From contig CAZVIQ010000024.1 of assembly GCA_964626795.1 (NCBI GenBank), positions 1-11,892 of the forward strand: 11,892 bases of DNA, read 5' to 3'. The translations under genes and the position numbers were made by a program. Positions 7,042 to 11,892 of this stretch are shown here, in pieces. Every line of letters begins with the position of its first letter. Position 1 is the stretch's first letter. Origin of the DNA: RGIG1840 sp964626795 (lineage in GTDB: Bacteria > Bacillota_I > Bacilli_A > RF39 > UBA660). The notes under the pieces are model-generated. The model ran no database searches and had not been told where the DNA came from. It saw only the letters and a list, made by a program, of their open reading frames with translations.

Positions 7042-7575
7042 ATGCAAGAAATAATTATTATTTCTATAATAGTTTTAATAATACTATTTATTCTCTTATG
7101 TTTATTTAGTCAAAATAACACTATTAAAGAGGTAAATTATAAAATAAGTGTTGCGTTTGAAGAAATAAAAAAGAATCTTGAAAAAGAAAGAGATATAATT
7201 GACAGACTAGTAAATATTATTGAAAGAGAAATAAAAAAAGAAAATAAAACTTTTAATAATTTTAAGAAAACTAAAGGTCATAAATTAAATGAACATGAAC
7301 TTGATAATTTTCTTACAGAAATTTCAAATTTAATCTTTGAAATTAAAAATGATAATTCAAAACTATCAAAAGTAAAAAGTTTTGATGGTCTAATAACTGA
7401 ATTAAATGAAATAAGTAACAATCTTATTGCGATTAGAACTTATTATAACAAATATGTAGGTAAATATAATAATTTAGTCAGTAAAAAAAGCTTTAAACTT
7501 ATTTCAATAATAAAAAAATATAAAACAAAAAAATTCTTTGAAGGTGAAGAAATAAAAGAAGAAACTATAATTTAA
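7042..7575 (+). CDS. LemA family membrane protein
   Basis: A divergent LemA-type protein of 177 residues: one N-terminal membrane helix (about 3-22), then a long helical domain. Family marks are the region with EKERDIIDRLVNII after the helix, the late block IAIRTYYNKYVGKYNNLV, and the ending KKFFEGEEI, which match the conserved RRdLIpnLV, aRrdYNeaVrxYN and yFea parts of LemA. The function of the family is not settled. I start at ATG 7042, since AGGATGTGAT lies three bases before it. An in-frame ATG at 6988 would overlap gerQ, lacks a ribosome binding site and would put charged residues before the helix. It lies 43 nt after gerQ, possibly read through from it, and its stop codon overlaps that of ung on the other strand. 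Lysine content is high, in keeping with the local AT bias. Confidence 0.8.
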   Translation: MQEIIIISIIVLIILFILLCLFSQNNTIKEVNYKISVAFEEIKKNLEKERDIIDRLVNIIEREIKKENKTFNNFKKTKGHKLNEHELDNFLTEISNLIFEIKNDNSKLSKVKSFDGLITELNEISNNLIAIRTYYNKYVGKYNNLVSKKSFKLISIIKKYKTKKFFEGEEIKEETII

Positions 7576-7601
7576 AATTAATTTCTTCTATATTATTTTT
7601 T
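7557..7601. terminator. Bidirectional terminator in overlapping lemA/ung ends
   Basis: AGAAGAAA (7557-7564) pairs with TTTCTTCT (7582-7589), with an inner TAATT/AATTA stem. On the plus strand TATTATTTTTT follows; on the minus strand TTTTATTTCTT follows. The stems are AT-rich, but the T tracts on both sides suit two converging genes. Both stop codons lie inside it. Confidence 0.55.
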
Positions 7602-8224
7602 CTTAAAAAATCATTTGTTCTAGAAAATGGTCTACTTCCAAAAAAGCCATTATATGCTGAAAAAGGAGATGGATGAGTACTTTCTATAATCAAGTGTTTT
7701 TTATTTGTAATAAAAGCTTTCTTACTTCTAGCAAAACTTCCCCAGAGAATAAACACAACTGGGCTTTCTTTTAAATTTATTAATTTTATAATATAATCTG
7801 TAAGAAGTTCCCAACCAAGTGATTTGTGTGAAGCGGGCTTGTCTTTTTCAACAGTAAGAACGCTGTTAAGTAAAAGAACTCCTTCTTTAGTCCATGGAGT
7901 TAAGTCTCCACTTGAACCGTTTTTAACGCCCAGATCTTCATATAGTTCTTTAAAAATATTTTGAAGACTTGGTGGTATTTTTACTCCTTTTTGAACTGAA
8001 AAAGAAAGTCCATGTGCCTCGCCTTCTCCATGATAGGGGTCTTGTCCAATTATAACAACTTTAACTTTCTTATACGGAGTCATTTTAAGTGCATTAAATA
8101 TATTTGAGAATTCTGGATAGCATGTTTTCTCATCATATTCTTTTTTAATTACTTTCAAAAATTTATTAAATCCTTCACTTTTAAAAACATTTTTTAAAAT
8201 ATCATCCCAATCATTACCAATCAT
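7565..8224 (-). CDS. ung: Uracil-DNA glycosylase, family 1
   Basis: It removes uracil from DNA to start base-excision repair. The 219-residue protein is of usual length and complete. Motif A GQDPYH at 60-65 holds the catalytic Asp62 and Tyr64. Next are the uracil-stacking Phe in HGLSFSV (Phe75) and the base-reading Asn120 in LLLNSVLTVE. The leucine-loop motif HPSPFSA at 184-190 has His184. Translation starts at ATG 8224 with AAGGAGA eight bases upstream, inside the end of the AGCS gene; the two genes overlap by 11 nt, which implies coupling. In B. subtilis ung (ywdG) and gerQ (ywdL) are also neighbours in the ywd region, as I recall, so this proximity may be ancestral. Confidence 0.97.
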   Translation of the reverse strand: MIGNDWDDILKNVFKSEGFNKFLKVIKKEYDEKTCYPEFSNIFNALKMTPYKKVKVVIIGQDPYHGEGEAHGLSFSVQKGVKIPPSLQNIFKELYEDLGVKNGSSGDLTPWTKEGVLLLNSVLTVEKDKPASHKSLGWELLTDYIIKLINLKESPVVFILWGSFARSKKAFITNKKHLIIESTHPSPFSAYNGFFGSRPFSRTNDFLRKNNIEEINFKL

Positions 8225-9437
8225 TTTTCTTTCTCCTTATAATATTAAATAAACATATTCCATTTATCATTAATAATACTAATAATAGTATATCAATTAT
8301 TTTCCACATTAAATCTATATTTATAAATAAGCCAAGTAAACAGAAAATTACTACCAAAAATTTAAAGGTGTTATTTATATATTTATTGTTTGACATATTT
8401 TCTAAATTTGAAATACCAATATAAATGCCACTTATTATAGTAGTAACTCCTAGTAATAATAATATCACTATTAATATAAATGTTCCATAATAACCTAAAT
8501 GATACGTAAAAGTTTCATTAATAAGAACATTATAGTTATCAAAAGAAAGATTAGTGCTTTTTAAGAACAGAAGTACCAGTAATGAATTTAGAGTACCTAC
8601 TATAAAAGTAATAAAATATGCTCCAAAAACCTGCATTGAAGCAATCATTTCATCATTTTTACTTTCTACAAGCGCTGTAGAAGATGTAGTGCCTACCAGT
8701 AATTCATTTAAAAATATACTTCTTTTAATACCTATTAATAAACCAGTTAAAAAACTTTTTAAATTAAAAGCTTCACTAAAAATACTTTTTATAAGTTCAG
8801 GTAACAACTCAGTATTTTTAAATATAACATAAAGAGAAATTATTAAAAATAAAGCACACATGATAGGTACTAAAATATTCATTATTGATAAAAGTCCCTT
8901 TAAATCAAATGTAATAGTGAGAAGTAAAAGAATTAATAAAGCTACAAATATAACCGCTTTATTTATATTAATATTTAAGAGAATAATATTATTAATTGTA
9001 TTTGTCTGAACCATAAGAAAGAAAAAAGAATATGTTATTATAAGTATTATTCCAGTTAACAAAGCTAAATATTTTTTTCTAAGTCCATTTTTTATTATGA
9101 AATATGGTCCACTGATAAATCCGATTTCTCCTTTTTCTTTATACTTACCACCAATAATTACTTCAAGATAAATAAGCGATGAAGTAAAAAATGAAAATAT
9201 CCACATCCAAAATAAACTTCCGGCTCCTCCAATGTATATAGCTGCAGTTGTTCCTATTATTGAACCTACGCCTATCTTAGTTCCTAAAGTCATAAAAAGA
9301 CCAAGTTTGCTTTCATCTTTAAAAGATTTAAACATTCTAAAAATGTTATAATTTTTATAACTTATTTTTTTAGAAGTATAAATCCCAAATAAAAAGAGCA
9401 AAAAAATTAATATAATCCAAAATATATCTAATATCAT
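8214..9437 (-). CDS. Divergent AGCS-type sodium:amino acid symporter
   Basis: An integral membrane protein of 407 residues with about ten or eleven helices, shorter than the usual 450-480 of the alanine/glycine:cation symporter family. Family marks are GVGSIIGT at 56-63 (usual GTGNIAGV), GGAGSLFWMW at 70-79 (usual GGPGAxFWMW), Glu92, SGPYFIIKNGL near 109-119 (usual GGPMYYI), VQTN at 143-146, and GIKRSIFLNELLVGT at 236-250 (usual GVxRGxFSNEAGxGS). Several normally invariant glycines and the NEAG motif are altered, so the substrate may not be Ala or Gly. The ATG at 9437 gives the first helix in the expected place, but has no ribosome binding site. A TATAAT lies five bases upstream. The gene lies 32 nt after whiA and overlaps ung. 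Confidence 0.8.
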   Translation of the reverse strand: MILDIFWIILIFLLFLFGIYTSKKISYKNYNIFRMFKSFKDESKLGLFMTLGTKIGVGSIIGTTAAIYIGGAGSLFWMWIFSFFTSSLIYLEVIIGGKYKEKGEIGFISGPYFIIKNGLRKKYLALLTGIILIITYSFFFLMVQTNTINNIILLNININKAVIFVALLILLLLTITFDLKGLLSIMNILVPIMCALFLIISLYVIFKNTELLPELIKSIFSEAFNLKSFLTGLLIGIKRSIFLNELLVGTTSSTALVESKNDEMIASMQVFGAYFITFIVGTLNSLLVLLFLKSTNLSFDNYNVLINETFTYHLGYYGTFILIVILLLLGVTTIISGIYIGISNLENMSNNKYINNTFKFLVVIFCLLGLFINIDLMWKIIDILLLVLLMINGICLFNIIRRKKNDW

Positions 9438-9442
9438 ATTTA

Positions 9443-9448
9443 ATTATA
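9443..9448 (-). promoter_or_regulatory. Candidate -10 for a leaderless AGCS-gene transcript
   Basis: On the minus strand a perfect TATAAT ends five bases before the ATG at 9437, which would put the transcription start at or next to the A of the start codon. No -35 match is seen in this AT-only stretch, where TATAAT is likely by chance. Confidence 0.3.
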
Positions 9449-9469
9449 TTAATTTTTAATTTTATTTAT

Positions 9470-10387
9470 TTAGCTTTCTTTTAAAATTTCTTTTATTTTT
9501 CTAAATCTATGATTAATTCCACTTTTTGTTATTTTATTTCCAGTTTCATAGCTTATTATTTCTGCAAGTTCTGTCATTGAGGTTTCTTTATATTTTTCTT
9601 TATATATACAAATCTCTTTTATCTTATCATCAAGTAAATCAAAATCTTTTTCTTGTTTTAATCTTTCAATTAATTTCATCTGTTCCATAGAACTATTTAT
9701 CATCTTTTCAACATTAGCTTGTTCACAATTATTAAGTCTATTTGTCATATTTTTATGATCTCTATAAATTCTAATATCTTCATAATAGAAAAGTGAGTTG
9801 TACGCCCCAAGAAGTTTAATAAAATCACTTATTCTTTCAGATTCTTTTATATAAACCATGTACTTCTTTTCTCTTTTCAGAATCTTACTTCTAAATCCTC
9901 TAGTTATTAAAAGATCATTTATAAAATAAGCACTTTCTTCATTTTCAATTACAAATTCTAAATGATATCCAGCTGTTTTAGGATCACTGATACTGCCACA
10001 TATTAAGAATACACCTCTTAAATAGGAGTTTTTATCTTCATCATTATCAAGTATAAAATCAGAAGGAATATAAACTCTTTTACTATTTTTAATAATAGAT
10101 AAATCATTCAGAATCTCTTCACTTTTTTCAGATATTATTATTTCAATTATTCTGGATTTATTTAAATTATTAATAGTATCACTATCTAAAGAAATATCTA
10201 TATTATATAAAAATTTAATAAGTTTATAAATTCTTCTCGCGACAGCAATGTTCTCTACTGTAACTGTAAAATAATTATCATAAATTACACTACTAAAATT
10301 CACTATTGCAGAAAGCTCCGCAATAGATTCACTTTTACTATATTCATTATTTGATATTTCGTTTTTAATGTTAGATGTGTATGACAT
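9470..10387 (-). CDS. whiA: WhiA family DNA-binding regulator
   Basis: A 305-residue protein of near-normal family length (about 315). WhiA has a LAGLIDADG-homing-endonuclease-like N-terminal domain without nuclease function and a C-terminal helix-turn-helix. It controls sporulation division genes in actinomycetes, and affects cell division and chromosome segregation in B. subtilis. Evidence is the start MSYTSNIKNEIS, the central YLRGVFLICGSISDP and YHLEFVIEN blocks, and the C-terminal TELAEIIS plus ITKSGINHRFRKI, which is the diagnostic helix-turn-helix. Start ATG 10387 follows AAAGGAAA. It is not next to rapZ or yvcK, its frequent partners; here it follows a cell-wall peptidase gene across a terminator and precedes a transporter gene with a 32-nt gap. 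Confidence 0.92.
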   Translation of the reverse strand: MSYTSNIKNEISNNEYSKSESIAELSAIVNFSSVIYDNYFTVTVENIAVARRIYKLIKFLYNIDISLDSDTINNLNKSRIIEIIISEKSEEILNDLSIIKNSKRVYIPSDFILDNDEDKNSYLRGVFLICGSISDPKTAGYHLEFVIENEESAYFINDLLITRGFRSKILKREKKYMVYIKESERISDFIKLLGAYNSLFYYEDIRIYRDHKNMTNRLNNCEQANVEKMINSSMEQMKLIERLKQEKDFDLLDDKIKEICIYKEKYKETSMTELAEIISYETGNKITKSGINHRFRKIKEILKES

Positions 10388-10406
10388 AATTATTTTCCTT
10401 TCAATT

Positions 10407-10431
10407 AGAAAAAGCTTTATTATAAAAGCTT
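10407..10431 (-). terminator. Intrinsic terminator after the M23 peptidase gene
   Basis: On the minus strand AAGCTTT (10431-10425) pairs with AAAGCTT (10418-10412), 7 bp, loop TATAAT, followed by a short T run and TCTAATT. It overlaps the peptidase stop codon. The short T tract suggests partial read-through into whiA, whose ATG is 24 nt past the stem. The loop itself is a perfect -10 sequence. Confidence 0.6.
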
Positions 10432-11578
10432 AGTATCTAGAAAAAAACGAGTTATCCAATCCTGGGAAAGTTACATAATATCTAGGATTAACTGCAGTAT
10501 CTGCCAATGTTGACTGCCCTTCATGAATTTCAAAATGTAAATGTGGACCTGTGCTTCCACCCGTATTACCTGAATATGCAATAACAGTATTTGGAGTTAC
10601 AAAGTCACCTCGTGACACATTTATTGAATTTAAGTGCATATAAACTGTCGTATAAGCTTTACCACTAATATTGTGATATAGAATTACTTGAATGCCACCT
10701 CCACTTGATGCATAAACATTATAACCAACTATACCAGTTGCTGACGCATATACGGGAGTTCCTATAGGCACACCTATGTCTATTCCTGCATGGAATCTTC
10801 TATTTCCTGTGATAGGATGCTTTTCTCTCCAACCAAATTCATCGGTTATTGTTCCTCTTGTTAAAGGTCTAGTAAATCCAGCTGCTGAAAAAGGTACATC
10901 AATACAAGCTAATAATTCTTCATCCATCTCACAGCCTTTGCTTTCAAGATATTGAATTTCCTCTCTCTTAGCTTTTATATCTGCATCTGTAAATCTTTCA
11001 ACATCTGATAAATCATCTAGACTTACTTGATTTGATTTAAAAAGTTTTTGTAATTCAGCAGACTCTTTTTGCTCTGCTGCTATTTTACCTTCAAGTTCCA
11101 CTTTTAATTTTTTGTTTTTTTCAATCATATCACGTGAGTCATTTATTAATTTATCGTTATGACCACTAAGCTGTTCAACAACTGCACTTTTATATATAAA
11201 ATCTGTAAAATCTGAAGCACTAAAAATATATTCAAGATATAAATTATCTCCTGAAGAAACTTGTTTAAATCTAAGAAGATCTTTAATTTGTGCTTCAGTT
11301 TCTTTTATCTTTATTTCAAGTTCCACGATTTCATTTTGTACTCTTGATATTTCTGCTTGTGCATTAGCAATAGCTTTTTGTGATGCATCAATTTGTGCTT
11401 GATATTGTCTTTGCTTTGCTTGAGCGGCAGCTTTCTCTTCTGCTGTTCTATTTTTCTTAGCTTCTATTTCATTTAATTCATTATAATAATCTCTTAAAGT
11501 TCTTGCCTCTAAATTATAAGTAAAGAATGGACTTATTAAAAGCAATAAAAGTAATAAAACTGAAATTATTTTTTTCAT
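10430..11578 (-). CDS. Secreted coiled-coil M23 murein hydrolase (EnvC/PcsB-like position)
   Basis: An exported cell-wall peptidase of 382 residues. A signal peptide (KK then a Leu-rich core at 4-16) ends near Ala25. Two coiled coils (about 30-105 and 140-215) flank a linker with YIFSASDFTDFIYK, as in FtsEX-controlled EnvC, PcsB and CwlO proteins. The M23 domain (about 235-370) has an intact zinc and catalytic set: His263 and Asp267 (HAGID), His315 (YMH), His346 and His348 (HLHFE), so it should be active, unlike degenerate EnvC. Its only two cysteines, Cys216 and Cys225, lie between the coils and the enzyme. The gene directly follows ftsX: the stop codon abuts its ATG, although the nearest good ribosome binding site, AAGGAGG, is 15 nt upstream. 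The likely role is septal peptidoglycan hydrolysis switched on by FtsEX. Confidence 0.9.
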   Translation of the reverse strand: MKKIISVLLLLLLLISPFFTYNLEARTLRDYYNELNEIEAKKNRTAEEKAAAQAKQRQYQAQIDASQKAIANAQAEISRVQNEIVELEIKIKETEAQIKDLLRFKQVSSGDNLYLEYIFSASDFTDFIYKSAVVEQLSGHNDKLINDSRDMIEKNKKLKVELEGKIAAEQKESAELQKLFKSNQVSLDDLSDVERFTDADIKAKREEIQYLESKGCEMDEELLACIDVPFSAAGFTRPLTRGTITDEFGWREKHPITGNRRFHAGIDIGVPIGTPVYASATGIVGYNVYASSGGGIQVILYHNISGKAYTTVYMHLNSINVSRGDFVTPNTVIAYSGNTGGSTGPHLHFEIHEGQSTLADTAVNPRYYVTFPGLDNSFFSRY

Positions 11579-11892
11579 TTATATTTTTAAATACCTCCTT
11601 ACTGCTCTATAGCTTCCTATCGCACCAACTAGAGTTCCAACAAGTAAAGTTATTATAATTATACTATAAATTATATTGTCTGGGTTAACAAGCTTTATTA
11701 CTGATGTAAATAACTGTCCACCTAATACTTCATAAAGATAAACATATCCATAACAACATGCAAATATAGGAATAATTGTTCCTAAGAATCCAAGTATAAT
11801 TCCTTCAAAGAAAAATGGAAGCTTTATATAAGTATTTGAAGCACCTACAAGTCTCATTATTTCTATTTCTCTTTTTCTATTTTGAATTGTTA
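11579..11892 (-). CDS. ftsX: Cell division protein FtsX, C-terminal part (cut by window end)
   Basis: The last 104 or so residues of FtsX, the membrane subunit of the FtsEX complex that transmits ATP-driven signals to peptidoglycan hydrolases outside. The frame stays open to the right edge. The stretch upstream of the internal Met reads TIQNRKREIEIMRLVGAS, and the family motif continues with YIKLPFFFEG, so the gene begins outside the window. Two membrane helices follow (about 30 and 70-90 residues past GAS), with the usual VGAIGSYRAVRRYLKI end. It abuts the M23 peptidase gene (TAA next to ATG), the classic partner arrangement. ftsE is expected just beyond the right edge. Confidence 0.93.
   Translation of the reverse strand, partial: TIQNRKREIEIMRLVGASNTYIKLPFFFEGIILGFLGTIIPIFACCYGYVYLYEVLGGQLFTSVIKLVNPDNIIYSIIIITLLVGTLVGAIGSYRAVRRYLKI

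Noticed and set aside
8554..8832. Plus-strand open frame opposite the AGCS gene
   Set aside because: Antisense to a gene with clear family motifs.
1..11892. A mobile or defence island around the tRNA-Leu gene
   Set aside because: No integrase, direct repeat of the tRNA end, transposase or defence-type genes are seen; all genes are core or metabolic.

Overview
The window is AT-rich (roughly high-20s % GC by eye) and gene-dense. It looks like a chromosomal segment of a low-GC Bacillota bacterium of the class Bacilli or a near relative. The reasons are a GerQ-type spore coat gene, WhiA, a lipoteichoic-acid-synthase-type membrane enzyme, an FtsX plus coiled-coil M23 peptidase pair, and Bacillus-like Shine-Dalgarno sites of the AGGAGGTGAT type. 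GerQ suggests that the organism, or a recent ancestor, forms endospores. The standard genetic code fits: every Trp codon I checked is TGG, and all twelve protein genes end in TAA or TAG. I see no phage, transposon, CRISPR or plasmid feature.

Layout, left to right. (1) On the minus strand, a DEAD-box RNA helicase (35-1444) sits behind its own promoter, with a strong intrinsic terminator between promoter and start codon. Upstream of it is an LtaS-like polyglycerolphosphate synthase/sulfatase-fold membrane protein with a near-consensus sigma-A promoter. (2) tRNA-Leu(GAG) follows on the minus strand, with a branched terminator on its 3' side. (3) A minus-strand operon runs pduL-like phosphotransacylase, ABC ATPase, ABC-2 permease, with stop/start junctions or overlaps; it runs directly into the tRNA. 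(4) Divergent from this operon, on the plus strand, are gerQ and a LemA-family gene, with a terminator overlapping the gerQ stop codon. (5) lemA converges on ung with overlapping stop codons inside one bidirectional hairpin. (6) A minus-strand run goes from the right edge: the C-terminal part of ftsX (cut by the window end), a secreted coiled-coil M23 peptidase, whiA, a divergent AGCS-type transporter, and ung.

How the genes fit together. FtsX with the adjacent coiled-coil M23 protein is the familiar arrangement in which the FtsEX complex controls a cell-wall hydrolase at division. WhiA is also linked to division and chromosome segregation in Gram-positives. The LtaS-like enzyme adds envelope polymer. 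PduL probably supplies acetyl-CoA/acetyl-phosphate interconversion without a microcompartment, as it has no targeting extension. The ABC pair resembles NatAB/YhaQP exporters.

I do not see a clear new multi-gene system. The best leads are regulatory and structural: the terminator inside the helicase leader, the branched terminator behind the tRNA, a GerQ whose tail has no lysine, a transporter gene with no ribosome binding site and a -10 box exactly where a leaderless transcript would start, and a cysteine pair in the M23 protein.
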